From: Tubulanus polymorphus
Taxonomy: Eukaryota; Nemertea; Palaeonemertea; Tubulaniformes; Tubulanidae
DNA length: 64,000 nucleotides
Assembly: GCF_964204645.1 (NCBI RefSeq)
Contig: NC_134035.1
Span: 4,030,501-4,094,500, forward strand
Reading direction: 5' to 3'
In this document: positions 37,169 through 48,914 of the stretch, in pieces
How the letters are laid out: each line of letters opens with the position of its first letter
How positions within the stretch are numbered: the first letter of the stretch is position 1
The notes under the pieces: generated by a model
Told to the model about the DNA's origin: nothing
Seen by the model: the letters and a program-made list of their open reading frames with translations, nothing else
The model's database searches: none
Position numbers and translations under genes: made by a program

Positions 37169-38926
37169 GTTTCTAGACAGTTTCTGGGATACTCTGACAT
37201 ATCTAATCGGCTTGTAATATTTCCACTCAGTGGGACGAGCCTTTAAAAAAGATGGAAATTAATATTAAAATTGGTCGAATATTCATTGATTAAAAAGATG
37301 AGAAATCTACAAAATCGATGCCGACGGACTGAATATTGATACATGTATACATAAGGAAAATTTCTACAATTTTCAATCAAACTCAGTGAAATTTTCAGGA
37401 ATATGCACCATACACATTACAATGAAAACTCATTAGAACGAACTCAAAGAACCAGAAGATTACAACCGACATTGTCCTAATAGTCGAAATTCTAGATTTT
37501 TGATAATCGATAATTCGGTAGGTATATCAGAAGTATAACTAGGCTACAATGTTCCTTGGCTGAATCCCATGGTCTTCAATACGAAAGGCTTTCATTCTCA
37601 TCTTAATTTTCTTTTTTTTTGACGCCTTATAAAACGTTACCATTATGAAACCTAAACAATGCTAACCATTCAGCGTCATTTTACAAACGACAGCCGTAAA
37701 TCGATGTGCAAAACGTCACAGGTTTATGTGTACACAAACAAGCTATCTGGCAAAATATTATTGACATAGATGTAGAATGGCTTCCTGTGATTATATAATG
37801 ACCTATATTTGAACGTCGAAATGTTATATTGCATTAAATATCATTAGAAGACGTATTGTAAAAGTAAAGGATGTATGATTATATCAGAAGCGGCAGGCAT
37901 AAATAGAAATGATAAGTAAATCGGATTATTCGGTTAAATGGCGGATGTATACACGATGCAGAAGTCTGATATAAAAGTCGGACCCTGACGTGGGCATGCC
38001 GGTGGAATGACGAAGCTATCTACGATGTGTGTAGGGCCGGCGTGAATTTCATCAGCGGCTACAAGCGGTCAATATGAAAATGTGTAAACATATAATTTCA
38101 ATATTCAATCGTTTGTGAAAATATGTTTGATATTAGGAGTATGCAAGTTTCGTGAGATTAGCAATTTATAATAGCATAGCTGTCATATACGGCTCCGCGT
38201 CCTCTGATGGCATGTGTATTAGGTGACAATTCAATTCAATTCTTTATTGATCCTTATTACATTGAAATTCCGGGATAAAATTCCCAAATTCAATAAATAC
38301 AAATTTTGAAATAAATTAATACAACATACATGACACACGGGTAATTCATACAGAACAACATAAGCATGTTATTTTAAATGACAATGTCTACTTCAACCCA
38401 CCCAGACTCAAGACTCTAGGATATCGAGTGACAGCCAAACCCGTGGCCCGGGCCCGGGGACCGGGCCGGCTGGCTAGGCCACACGATATGCTCGAAGTCA
38501 TGATGAAGCAGACATCAGAAGAGCTCTTTCTTCATCCATGGAGGCAATGAAGTTGCAGACCAGCTTAGAGGCATAAGTAAATGAAGTCGGTCGCAAGTTC
38601 GCGATCAATTATTGAGAATTTTCAATAAAAAAATTTAAACCACTACTAGAGTCGAAGACCTGTATCATCTACCCAATCGCCAAATCTCATCATTCCCCAA
38701 ATTTCTTAAAACTTCGATTTCAAATTTGCAATTCCACATTAGCTTAGCCCAGAAATTCTACACTTTTTTCTCAGGCGTCAAATAATTTTCTAAAATTAAT
38801 TTTCTTGTTTCTGCCTGTTGTAGCCCGACAAATCGTGAATGACAAATCATTACTTATATCGAAATATCTTGATACAAGATACGTAACACCATCTTAATGG
38901 CTTCACTAAACCTGTGTCCACTAAAA
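37169..38926. other. Central region of the foldback element
   Basis: AT-rich and without a long open frame. A CAATTCAATTCAATTCTTTATTGATCC stretch at 38229–38255 reads on the minus strand like a LINE/SINE 3' tail (ATAAAGAATTGAATTG). A GC-rich patch CCCGGGCCCGGGGACCGGGC lies at about 38445–38465. Confidence 0.45.
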
Positions 38927-39236
38927 ATGTCGAGACGGGAACATGGTGTCCACAGGACTGTGTTGAGAGTAGAGACAGGTGTGAAGGGTCGAGACGGGAA
39001 CATAGGGTCCACGGGACTGTGTAGAGAGTAGAGACAGGTGTGAAGGGTCGAGACGGGAACATAGGGTCCACGGGACTGTGTAGGGAGTAGAGACAGATTT
39101 GAAGGGTCGAGACGGGAACATAGTGTCCACGGGACTGTGTACAGAGTAGAGACAGGTTAGAAGGGTCGAGACGGGAACATGGTGTCTACGGGACTGTGTA
39201 GAGACTAGAGACAGGTTAGAAGGGTCGAGACGGGAA
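38927..39236 (-). repeat. 59-bp minisatellite, right arm array part 1
   Basis: About five units, reverse complement of the left array (GGGTCGAGACGGGAACATGG). Interrupted at 39237 by an inserted element. Confidence 0.95.
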
Positions 39237-39791
39237 TGTTGTGGGGTTGCTTTCGGTTCTCCAACAATGTTGTGGAGTTGAGTTTCTCAACCAATTGTTG
39301 TGGGGTCACGTTGCGTTCTCCCCTCGTGTTGTCGTTGTTGGTTCCGATTAATCCGATAAGTGATATCCCTCTGACTCCGGAATAATAACAACTCTTCTCG
39401 TGGGTCTACGTTCTTTCTTTATTTTCCCGCACAATTCTTATTCCTTCCTACAGCTCGTATTTTTAGGCTTCTCCGCCACTCTAGCATCTCTCTCCCCCTT
39501 ACTGTGCTGACCCTCCCTTTTTATCTTATATCATGTTACTCGTGACGTATACTTCTACATATGTTATACGTCACGAGTTTATTACTTGTTTACTTCCTAG
39601 CCATACCAGAGCTCAAGGCTGCCGCTATAACCAGCAACCCTACGCAGATACTCACGTCACTTTCACCTATCTTCTATTCAGTGTCTTGTGTGCGACGTAA
39701 GCATCTACGTAGGTTGTTTACTAACTTCAGCCACTGCCCTGAACTCTGGCTTCCCTCCCTCTATGCAAACTACTAATTTATCACCCCAATA
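39237..39791. mobile_element. Solo-LTR-like insertion inside the right array
   Basis: Begins TGTTGTGGGGTTGCTTTCGG and ends TTATCACCCCAATA. It interrupts a 59-bp unit precisely: GGAA precedes it (39233–39236) and GGAA follows it (39792–39795), a 4-base duplication. The 555-bp body has a short internal terminus-like repeat (CAATGTTGTGGAGTTGAG near 39262; CAATTGTTGTGGGGTCACG near 39291). The size, TG start and duplication fit a solo LTR, but the end is not CA, so a DNA element is possible. Confidence 0.6.
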
Positions 39792-40290
39792 GGAACATGG
39801 TGTCCAGGGGACTGTGTAGAGAGTAGAGACAGATTTGAAGGGTCGAGACGGGAACATAGAGTACCTGTCCACGGGACTGTGTAGAGAGTAGAGACAGATT
39901 TGAAGGGTCGAGACGGGAACATAGTGTCCACGGGACTGTGTAGAGAGTAGAGACAGGTTAGAAGGGTCGAGACGGGAACATGGTGTCTACGGGACTGTGT
40001 AGAGACTAGAGACAGGTTAGAAGGGTCGAGACGGGAACATGGTGTCCAGGGGACTGTGTAGAGAGTAGAGACAGGTGTGAAGGGTCGAAACGGGAACATG
40101 GTGTCTACGGGACTGTGTAGAGACTAGAGACAGATTTGAAGGGTCGAGACGGGAACATAGTGTCCACGGGACTGTGTAGAGAGTAGAGACAGGTTTGAAG
40201 GGTCGAGACAGGAACATAGTGTCCACGGGACTGTGTAGAGACTAGAGACAGGTTTTGAAGGGTCGAGACAGGAACATAGGGTCCATGGAG
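39792..40290 (-). repeat. 59-bp minisatellite, right arm array part 2
   Basis: About eight units continuing the interrupted array, with GTGTCCACGG/GTGTCTACGG/GTGTCCAGGG variants mirroring the left arm. Confidence 0.95.
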
Positions 40291-40671
40291 AAAGACCCAC
40301 GGGATCTGTAGAGAAAGATAACGCGTCATGAATTTAACAATCATCTTTATTTTTTTTGCAAAATTCAGACATTAATTTTCTTCATAAATTTGATGAATTC
40401 GAATTGATTAATGGCAATAAACATGCCCCAAACAAAATGCCCCGGGCCGGGTCGTTTTTTGAAAAAAACGGTTTGAGAGATTTAAAGAAAGTTGATTTTA
40501 TTTTTTAGAAACCAAAATAATTACACTCGTGTAATTCATTCAAGATTATATTTGAAACTAGTTTAGCTTTACCAGTAAATATATATTATTTCTGGGAGGA
40601 AATCTCGACGGGAAATTGCTTACTTCGCATCTTGAATTTTCACTTCTGTTGACATTGGAGGCGTTTTCTTG

Positions 40672-40873
40672 GTAAGTGCAGATCCACACCTCTCGTGATT
40701 GACGCAATCTGCTGAATGACAGAATCCAGGCTAAAATCTTTCTAGTGAAGATATCTAAAAATTAACCAATGGCAAACCACTGAATTGCTGAATTTTGAAT
40801 CTGAAATACGTGTTGATATTAAATGTAATTGATTGAACCGTTTACGCGGGGAGGTGCGGATCTGCACTTAAGC
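40672..40873. mobile_element. MITE nested in the right arm
   Basis: About 200 bp with ends TAAGTGCAGATCCACACCTC and GAGGTGCGGATCTGCACTTA. The matching place in the left arm (about 35755–35770) lacks it, which proves a later insertion. Confidence 0.8.
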
Positions 40874-41512
40874 TTATACCGTTTCCATCATTCGATCTTT
40901 TCAATGAAAAGTTTTCAAAAATCTAATTTGATTTTTTAAAATTGTTGGTAGGTTCACATGCGAAAAACGAATCCGATACGCGCCGTAGTGTTTTAGTTCA
41001 AATAATCGACTGTGGTGGCGCTATTGTACGGTAGGGTCGAGACGGGAACGGGTCGAGACAGTAACGGGTCGAGACGGGAACGTGGATGGCTCATATATAT
41101 ATGTACGAGTCAGCACGTTGAAGGCCTGCGACTAGGTGAGTACGTGATACCTGTCTAATAGTAATAAATGAGAAAAAGATCGACGACGAGCCGTGACGAA
41201 GTCCCGAAGAATTCCACTCCACCACACCACACAGGATGGCCTGCCTAAAAGTATAAATGTTTGTCAGGCAAAAACTTAACTACACTACTGTACATTAAAA
41301 AAGGAACGAATAGGCTTGTCTTAAATATATGTATGATGGGTGAACTCCTAAATAATGACCACCATATTCCCACACGTATGGATGGTCATTGGAGCGTATA
41401 TCCACCAGATCAGAATTGTGTTGCAAGCTTCATGGGCATAGCTATAATTGACTTCATCGCAGTCTGACTGCGGTTTAGGCCACCTTCCGCTGTAGTACTA
41501 GTGTAATTAGAT

Positions 41513-41638
41513 ACCAGGATCCAGTTCCACAGTCGCTAGAATTAACTCTTGAGTTGAAATATTATTTTACTTATTAGGCCTATAAGTTCATTTTCAATGA
41601 GTCAAATCTTAACTCACAACTGTGGAACTGGGTCCAGG
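41513..41638. mobile_element. MITE, 'CCCAGTTCCACAGTTGTGAGTT' family
   Basis: The left end CCAGGATCCAGTTCCACAGT and the right end (reverse complement CCCTGGACCCAGTTCCACAG) form inverted ends. The interior carries GAGTTGAAAT / TTCATTTTCAATGAG. It lies in the spacer before TRAF6. Confidence 0.8.
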
Positions 41639-42023
41639 GTCATTATAAGGTTAGCTACATAATTATTAGATACATATACTCAGCTATAAACTGCAGTCAT
41701 CATGAATAGACAATCCAGGATTCCACTATAGCAGGCGAGGATCCACCAGGTTCGCCGCTGGTATTTACTTGGTTTTCCGCGTTCAATTTCTTCCACATTT
41801 CAATTAAAATTGAATGAACATTTTCCCTAGTTTTTTTAATAACTCAATTATCATAGCACCGGGTAGAATAATGAATTGAAATCCTGGTGAATCATGTTGT
41901 TCAGTTGGGGCCTATTTATGATTTTGGGGTAGGCGTATATAGGCCAAGACCTTCGTACTTAATCGCATATGTGTTGATATAGAATAATATTTTTGCGCCA
42001 TTTTCGTTTTTAGTTTCGTCAGA

Positions 42024-45000
42024 ATGACTGAGAATTTGGATTTATCGTTGAACGACTCGATCAATCCGCCGGGGCTGAGCTGCTCCTCCACTTGCGCCGG
42101 TCACGTAACGTCGTCGCACGCGCCGCCGCCGTCGGAAAGTTCTCTACCTGTGATCGAAGGTTACGCGTACGAATTTGTGCCGAAACTCGACGAGAAATAC
42201 GAGTGCACGATTTGTCAGCTCGGTTTACGGGAACCGGTGCAGACCGTGTGCGGGCATCGATTCTGTAAAGCGTGCATACAGAAATGGATCAGGTAATATT
42301 ATTGTCAGTCTCTCTGTCTCTGTCTCCGTCTCTGTCTTCATCGCTGTCCAAGGAAGAGTATTGTAGTCAGCCCCCACTTATGGTGTTTTTGTATTTAGAA
42401 ATACAAGTTAGTTAGAACACAAAAATAGTGATTATTCAAAATACATTGCACTGATTACAATCAATGTCCGTTATAACACCGTCCTATTTTAATACCATTG
42501 CTTATTCAACGGCGACATTTTTTGGAGAACAAATTTGCCCAATCTTATTCAAATTCAATGAAAATACCATTCTTTATAATGCTAATTTTTCCATGTTTTC
42601 CGTTGGTCCCAACAGTTGTGTTGTTAAAGACTTTCACCGTAGTGATGACAAAGTTCGACTGTATGTTTTACGAAAATAGGTGTCGAAGCGTACATTCGTA
42701 CAAATTGAGTCGCAAATTTATCTAGTCAAATCGTTTTCCAGTTCATGGTATTGATTAAACGCGTTATAATAATTTTCTTCAGGGAAGCAAGATCGATTTG
42801 CCCGGTCGATAACCAAGAATTGGACGAGGGAACTTTGTTTCCGGATAATTTCGCCAAGCGAGAAATAATGTCGCTGATCGCTAAGTGTCCGTACTCCACC
42901 AGCGGGTGTATGGTTGAAGCTGAAGTCCGCACGATTGAAGTAAGGTTGCCGAACTGGGTCAAGTAGCTCTTTCCTACAGTAGAACCTAACAAAAGCAAAA
43001 ATCTTTCAAAACGTTCTTCGCAATCTATAAAATTGATGACATTTGACGGTTTGAAATTACGTGTTGTTTTCGTTGTAGAACCACGAGTTAACCTGTGACT
43101 ATCGACCCGTTCCTTGTCTGAATGAAGGTTGTAAGGAAATGGTCGTGTTTTGTCGTATGATGGATCATTTACAAGACCTATGCATCAAACGCAAGGTGCC
43201 GTGCGTTCATTGTCGCAAAGACATGGCTTTCGACGCTATAGAAGTAAGATCAATGAAATGAAATGAATGTAGAAATCTTTGACGCGAAATGAATTTAGAC
43301 CTAGTCAATCTAGAGACTCGCAGTAGTAAAGGTTGGTTGATAACGAAGATTAGTTTGACTTAAGCGTAAACCATCTTCAGAGATTTGAAAATTTGATTTC
43401 CAATAAATCCCTGAAGATGAGTACAGTGGAACCTCCAGAATAGGAAAAATGTTGATAATTTCGTACTTGATATAACGAACGGTTGTAACGAACAGATTTT
43501 CTGGTTCCATGAAATTTGTTGTAACGAGGTTCCACTGTAGAAGTACTCCATCAAAACGCCAGTTTTTAACTAATACTCGTCATCAATCTTCAATGTTGTG
43601 GATCTTTTATATTTATATATCATTGACACGATTAATGCAAAATTGACTAGATTATTGCGTTGTCCGCAGTTAATATTTGTAGAGCTCTTGAAATAACTCT
43701 CTTTAGATATACATGCAAACATGTAATTCCCTCGGCTGAAATAATGTTCACTTGATTTCAGGCTCATGTAAACCAATGCCCAGTTGCTCCTGTAACTTGT
43801 AAATTCTGCGCCGCTCAGATGCAAAGGAGTCAGGTATTATATCGCAGTGTCTTCTACGAATTAGAAATTCTTCTTATACTTTGTTGAAATATTCTCACTG
43901 ATTATATCATGTTATACAGATGAGTCGTCATATTGATGAGGAATGCCAATCGGCTGTGGTGCCCTGCTTATTTTCGGTGTATGGCTGCTTAAATTTGGTA
44001 GGTATACGCAATAAAAAATCTCCTTCAAAAGTTAGAAATCATACCGCTCATGATCCTCACTGTCCCTGAGTCCAAACTCAAACTCGGGATCATTTCATTT
44101 TCAATGAGTTAACTAATGAGTTGAGAACTGTGGAGTCCAATCAATCGGCCTTAAAAATGGCTTAGAAATTGTTGAAACATTAAAAACTTGTTGAAAAGAA
44201 TATTTAAAGTGAGTCTACTGAACCAATCCACTATAATAAGAATGTATTTAATGTATGTAGATTCAACTTCCCATGTAGCAGATCGCCTTTTAATAATGGA
44301 ATGCATCGTCCCCAAGATCCGATACAAGCAGAGTCTACTCGTTAATACGTGACCTGTCGGAAATCGATGAATAAAAAGCAATTGACTTTTGAATACCACC
44401 GGTTAAAAATTCGTATGTTAGCAATCCGTTCTCAAAGTTTTAGAGCCTGTAGTTAGTTGCGGTTGCATTGGGTCCATAATCATAGTTAGTTACCTAATCG
44501 TTGGTGGTAAGCATTTATAATCGGATGGGCTTTGTGAAAATATCCGATCGTGAAACTAAACCACAGAGACGGGTTGCTGACTAGACCCATAAATTCATGT
44601 ACGATGATTTTTGGGAGACCTGTATACCAAAAGAATTTGCATACCGTAGATATCTGGTTAGAAACATTTGTGAAAACGCCTTCGATGGAAGCACAAACGA
44701 TAATTTGTTTCAGCTTGGCATAGAAGACGCTTTAGTTCGTGGAAAGAAATGCCTGAGTACAGCATCGTATCTCGAAAACACTAATATTCAACAGTTTTTT
44801 CCCATAGGCCTATAGATGAAGTTAAAGTCGCTATGTTTTGTAGTCCTCGTCAACGTGGCAGAGGAAGCGAAATTGATGCTATAGTGAAATGGTCAACTGA
44901 AACTTCTATTTCGTTTTATATTTCTGTAGGTAAAACGTAAACGTATGATCGACCACGTTAACGAGTCGCTCGCCGAACATTTACTGCTTTTGAACGACGG

Positions 45001-45943
45001 GTTAAAACTGCTGCAGTCGACGTGCGAAGATCACGCTCGTCTCGAGGACATCTCGGCCAAACAGTCCGAACTACGACTCCACATGTTAGAACAGGCGCAA
45101 AAACGCTCGAAAGAATTTACCGCGAATTTCGCGTCCGATTCCGATGATTGTTGTAACGCGTCGCCGGCGGGTGTCTCGCACCGGTCTAACGGTATTAACG
45201 ACTCGCAGTACGATTCCGCGTGTTGCTCGGCGCAAACCAATTACTCGCTGAATCCCGAATTATCCATGACAAGCTTGGCTAGCTCGCCGGTCGCGTTGCT
45301 CGACCGCATCAAGGAACTGGAAGCGACGATGGCCAGTCAAAAACAGCTCATCTACCAACTCGACATACAAAACAAGCATTTAGAAACGCGACTCAAGAAG
45401 CAGGAAACGACCGCTCAAAAACAGCTCGAATCGTTTCAGGAATTTCAGTCGCAACTGGCGAACGGTATCTACCTGTGGCAGATCGAGAATTTCAACAGTA
45501 TCTGCGATCGAGCGGCCAGCGGTCAGTCGCGGGTGCTTCACAGTCCCGGGTTTTACACCAGTGCTCACGGGTATAAAGTCTGCTTACGGGTGAACCTGTC
45601 GGTGTCGGAAGAACGCGGCGGCACGATGTACCTGTCGGTCTTCATACACTTGATGAACGGTATTTTCGACGATATTCTCCACTGGCCGTTCCACGCGAAA
45701 GTAGCCCTGACCCTGCTCGATCAGCACGTCGACGTCAACCAGAGGAGCCACGTCATCGAACAGTTCGAAACGAAGCCGCAACTGGCCGCGTTTCAAAGAC
45801 CGTCGGGCGATCGCAACTTCAGAGGATTCGGCTATACGGAATTCATTTCTTTGTCGGCGTTGCAAGCGGGTAGATACATTAAACCTTCTAATAACGGTAC
45901 GGTCGTAATCAAAGCTCAAATCGATGAAATGCCGACAAGATGA
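42024..45943 (+). CDS. TRAF6: TNF receptor-associated factor 6, complete
   Basis: A RING-type E3 ubiquitin ligase and adaptor that carries Toll/IL-1 and TNF-receptor signals to NF-kB and MAPK through K63-linked ubiquitin chains. Six coding exons join in frame: 42024–42292, 42783–42939, 43079–43243, 43762–43833, 43920–43997 and 44930–45943, giving 584 residues (human 522). The RING finger (CTIC at 61–64, [10 protein letters not shown], then CPVD at about 96) is split by intron 1. A row of TRAF-type zinc fingers follows (about 125–250; e.g. [27 protein letters not shown]). Then come a Ser/Asn-rich linker, a coiled coil (about 360–425) and the TRAF-C/MATH domain from [10 protein letters not shown] (about 426) to [23 protein letters not shown] and [12 protein letters not shown] are typical of TRAF6. 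An acceptor TTTTTAG at 42007–42013 just before the start Met implies an upstream 5' UTR exon. An ATTAAA at 46163–46168 is a possible poly(A) signal. The linker is longer than in vertebrates. Confidence 0.96.
42463..42625. repeat. Interspersed repeat in TRAF6 intron 1
   Basis: GTCCGTTATAACACCGTCCT...TTTTTTGGAGAACAAA...AATGAAAATACCATTCTTTA...CGTTGGTCCCAACAGTTGTG. It matches in opposite orientation the stretch at about 57085–57245 in the intron of the membrane-protein gene. Confidence 0.65.
43424..43537. mobile_element. Mariner-like MITE (CAGTGGAACCTC ends, TA flanks) in TRAF6 intron 3
   Basis: A 114-bp element, CAGTGGAACCTC ... GAGGTTCCACTG, flanked by TA on both sides (43422–43423, 43538–43539). 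The interior is ATAACGAACGGTTGTAACGA-like. TA duplication is the Tc1/mariner hallmark. A sibling lies at 59911–60090. Confidence 0.85.
44060..44135. mobile_element. Short MITE remnant in TRAF6 intron 5
   Basis: CCCTGAGTCCAAACTCAAACTC ... GAGTTGAGAACTGTGGAGTCC with internal TTCATTTTCAATGAGTTAA. Related to the family at 41513–41638 but diverged. Confidence 0.5.
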
Positions 45944-46301
45944 TAACACGTGTATTATGCACACCACGTCCTGTATCTTCGATCGTTGAACGATGATTGT
46001 ACCAATGAAAACTTCGCTGCTGCGCCCAATCATAAACGCGTTAGATAAAGAAATTTTGCGGTGCTTTGAAGACCTGTTTATACTCATTAATTCAGGTCGT
46101 CAGAGGATTATCTCGTTATAAGCCCGATTTATTGAAATTCGAATCAATGATTAAAATACTGTATTAAATGTACTCGACACACCCCTGCCGGTGCAAAATT
46201 ATATACACTTTGTACTCCCTTTATTTCCAATACTGCACTTCCAATTAAAACTATATATATTTTACCTATTTCAAGTCATTATCTTTATTCATCATTCTCG
46301 A

Positions 46302-46715
46302 TCATATTCCTTTGTAAATTTTAAATCTGTCCACGACGCCGCCGATTTCTCCGATGCGTCCGTTTTTCGCCAACGGGAACGGCGTGCTCTGCGCGGCTCT
46401 AGTCAGATAGGCCAACTGACTTGTAGTTTCGGGGGAAAACGGTTTATCACCGACGAAGAAATGGCTTTGTTGGTTGGTCACCCGGCATTCTCGCAAACCT
46501 TCTGGTCCTAGTAAAAAAAAACGAAGATTAAATTCTAGCACCCGGTTTATGCTTCGAAAGTTAAGCAATCGTCGAAGGAATTATGCCCTACCTGAAAATA
46601 GAGGTGGTGGATTCGGTATCGGAACTCGGAAGTTAGTTTTACTATCCGATGTTTCCGATTTCGCCGAAACAGTGGTGCTAGTTGTAGTGGTCATCGTTCC
46701 TCGTCGTCCAGACAT
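46302..46715 (-). CDS. Small conserved-looking protein, 109 aa, two exons
   Basis: Exons 46592–46715 and 46302–46507 (donor TCAG|GTAGGG; acceptor TTTACTAG) join through a split Gly codon to encode 109 residues. The N-terminus is MSGRRGTMTTTTSTTVSAKS; after a Pro-rich NFRVPIPNPPPLFSG comes a compact C-terminal half with CRVTNQQSHFFVGDKPFSP, AYLTRAAQSTPFPLAKNGRI and the ending VVDRFKIYKGI. No signal peptide, membrane helix or known motif is visible. GC-rich third positions in both exons and a correct splice support a real gene. It converges with TRAF6 (358 bases between stops). AATAAA on its strand at 46220–46225 is a likely poly(A) signal. The size and the tyrosine/proline-poor basic tail resemble small axonemal or sperm proteins, but that is a guess. 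Confidence 0.72.
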
Positions 46716-48914
46716 ATTGCAGCAATATTGTTACGTTCAAGAACTGGTGAAATGAAGAAAGTGTAACAGTATAATAGATTATGATTAAAACTATACGTAC
46801 TAGTTCGGAAGCAAAATTTATTTTCAAAAGTTTAGAATTGCAGGGTTCTTACAGATCAGATAAAATGAGGGAATTTCAAAATTATTTTTCCCAGCAGGGA
46901 AAATCAGGGAATTCTGACTCTTTTTTTAAATCGGTGAAAATTGCAATTTCTGTGGGCAATCTGAAAAGTAGCTTAGTCGTTTTCAGATAGCTGTCATTTC
47001 TAATTCTAAGTTGCGAATTACTTATTCAAAAACCGAGGACACGACGTTCCGAACTCTCACTCTAGAGATCACCGTCAGAAAGATATCATACGTTTGGAAT
47101 TTTAGAACGATAGTGTGGCTTTGATATATGAATCGAAAAGTCACCGGATTCTACTTACCGCGTCGGGTCCTGATCGTCGTCAAAAAATTACTAACCGACT
47201 ATAGTCACTAACGAGGTCTAATTCTAAGAGAAGTTAAGTCTACTTAACGGTGTTTATAAGAACAGGTATATACACCTGTCATTCTGGTGAAGAGTTCCCG
47301 ACCTTTAACGGTATTTTAAGCAGGTATTCGTAGTTGCAGTTTAACTAATGCCCCGCGGCTGTGTGAACACGAATAATCAGTAATCAATTTGAGTGGAGTC
47401 GAGGCACTGGTCTGGGCGGTCGTCGACTATAATCCGGCACTACATGTATTATTTTCGTTATTAATCATTTGCATTAACAACTTAATCGCTGTTAATCCCA
47501 AGTTTATAAATCTCCTAACCGTCCAACTTCGACTAAGAATATGAAACTGAGCAAGCCTCTCGGTGCCCATCCATCCCGCCGGCCCAAAGAGCGGGCCCTT
47601 TTTGAGGTGAAAAATCGAGGCTTATATATCAAATCGTTATTGGTCTCTTCTAGAGTATTAGTGCATCTTGCTAAAGGATGCGGAATATTATAAACCTCCT
47701 AATTGTCCAACTTTGACTAAGAAAATGAGTGAGACGAGCGACTAGCCGCCACTCGCCGACCCCCAGCTCAAGAGCAGGCCATTTTTGGTTTTGGGAAAAA
47801 TCTGAGGATAATTTATCAAATCGTTGGTCTCTTCTAGAGTATTCGGGTGTGTCTCGCTAAAGGATACACCATATTACAACCATTTAACGCCGCAAAGGCG
47901 ACGGAGAGTCGGTAAGTGCCGATAGGATTGCTCCCGCAAGGCTAAGTAGACTCAGGGAAGCGAGTCCATAATAGGAGCATACCGCTTTTTTTGCGACCAC
48001 AGGGAAGCGAGGTGTTCAATTCAAATTAAAAAAAATAAATATTCAAGGCTACGTGGAGTTGGAAATATTTAGAATCGGCGATTTTCGAGTTTTTTTTTCA
48101 TTTTCTTTAGCCTAAAATACGCTAAAAAGGTATTTGAGGATAACCGAGTTTCCTCCGACAGGAGCAGACGTCAGCAGACGAACATAGCGAGAGAGATTCA
48201 GAAACACCGTCAGTGAACAGCAGGAGGGGAAAGAAACCTTAAGTGTTTTATTCTGACTGACTACTGGAATTATTAGGTATCGTCACCTCAAATATCAAAA
48301 GTTGATGAGGGTTTTTTTCATTATTCATCATTGTGAGTCACAAAATAAGCCAAAACGCTTAATGTCCAATAATATTCAAGCTGGCTAAACTGACAAGGCA
48401 GTCACATTCCGATAACAATCCCTAAATATCAAGACATAAACATTGCCATCTAAACTTCTAATGGCAATCTACATCTAAGATATTGATTTGAAAAACATTT
48501 TGTCTATGACTTATTTATGTCTTTAGCATAATGTTCATTTTCTGGGTAATAAAAATTACTAGAACATAAAAATGAAAAATGATAAAATATTGAAAATTTA
48601 AAAGGAAAATTTTCATGCGGGCGGGTGACAGTAAACTGATACCTCAATTCCATAGGCCTTAGTCCTCCTCTCCCCTCTTGGCCACTGAGTTTGCTCATCC
48701 CCCCTCCTCAGTGCTCGCATGAATGAAATACCGGTACATGGTTAAACGCTAACACGCTTTGCTTGGCTGGCCCCTAGGTACGACTGAGTACCCATTACAT
48801 TAAATGACAAATTTTTACTACGATAATCTGTACAATCTTGAGGAGGTTTTTGGAATATCGGCGATATTGAGAATTATTTCTAGATTTAATGTTTTATATT
48901 TTCAGATAGGCAAT
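46716..48914. other. Divergent spacer between the 109-aa gene and ELP4
   Basis: Holds the presumed promoters of two genes pointing away from each other. A diverged two-copy tandem duplication of about 184 bp lies at 47497–47880 (GTCCAACTT(C/T)GACTAAGAA and TGGTCTCTTCTAGAGTATT in each). An AGGGAAAATCAGGGAATTCTG fragment near 46899 belongs to the CAGGGTGGCCA family of MITEs. No gene is seen. Confidence 0.5.

Larger units (their letters stand above)
35537..41103. mobile_element. Foldback-type transposon with 59-bp repeat arrays in both inverted arms
   Basis: A large inverted repeat. The left arm (35537 to about 37165) and right arm (about 38927–41103) mirror each other: ATGAGC(T/C)ATCCACGTTCCC and GTCTCGACCCGTTCCCGTCT at the tips, then CCACCACAGTCGATTATTTG, then a GAAATTTCCTCCCAGAA segment, then arrays of a 59-bp unit. 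Both outer edges are followed by the same 8 bases, TACGAGTC (35529–35536 and 41104–41111), a candidate target duplication of the size made by P and hAT transposases. The middle (about 37170–38926) has no intact transposase. The arm-plus-subterminal-repeat design recalls Foldback/Galileo elements of flies and TU elements of sea urchin. The class call is inference. Confidence 0.8.

Noticed and set aside
36108-40344. Frames of 66–125 codons with CSRLDPSNLSLVSTQS-type repeats
   Set aside because: They come from the 59-bp minisatellite and appear in three frames on one strand per arm.
45584-46087. 167-codon minus-strand frame opposite TRAF6
   Set aside because: Shadow of the GC-rich MATH-domain exon; no conserved content.
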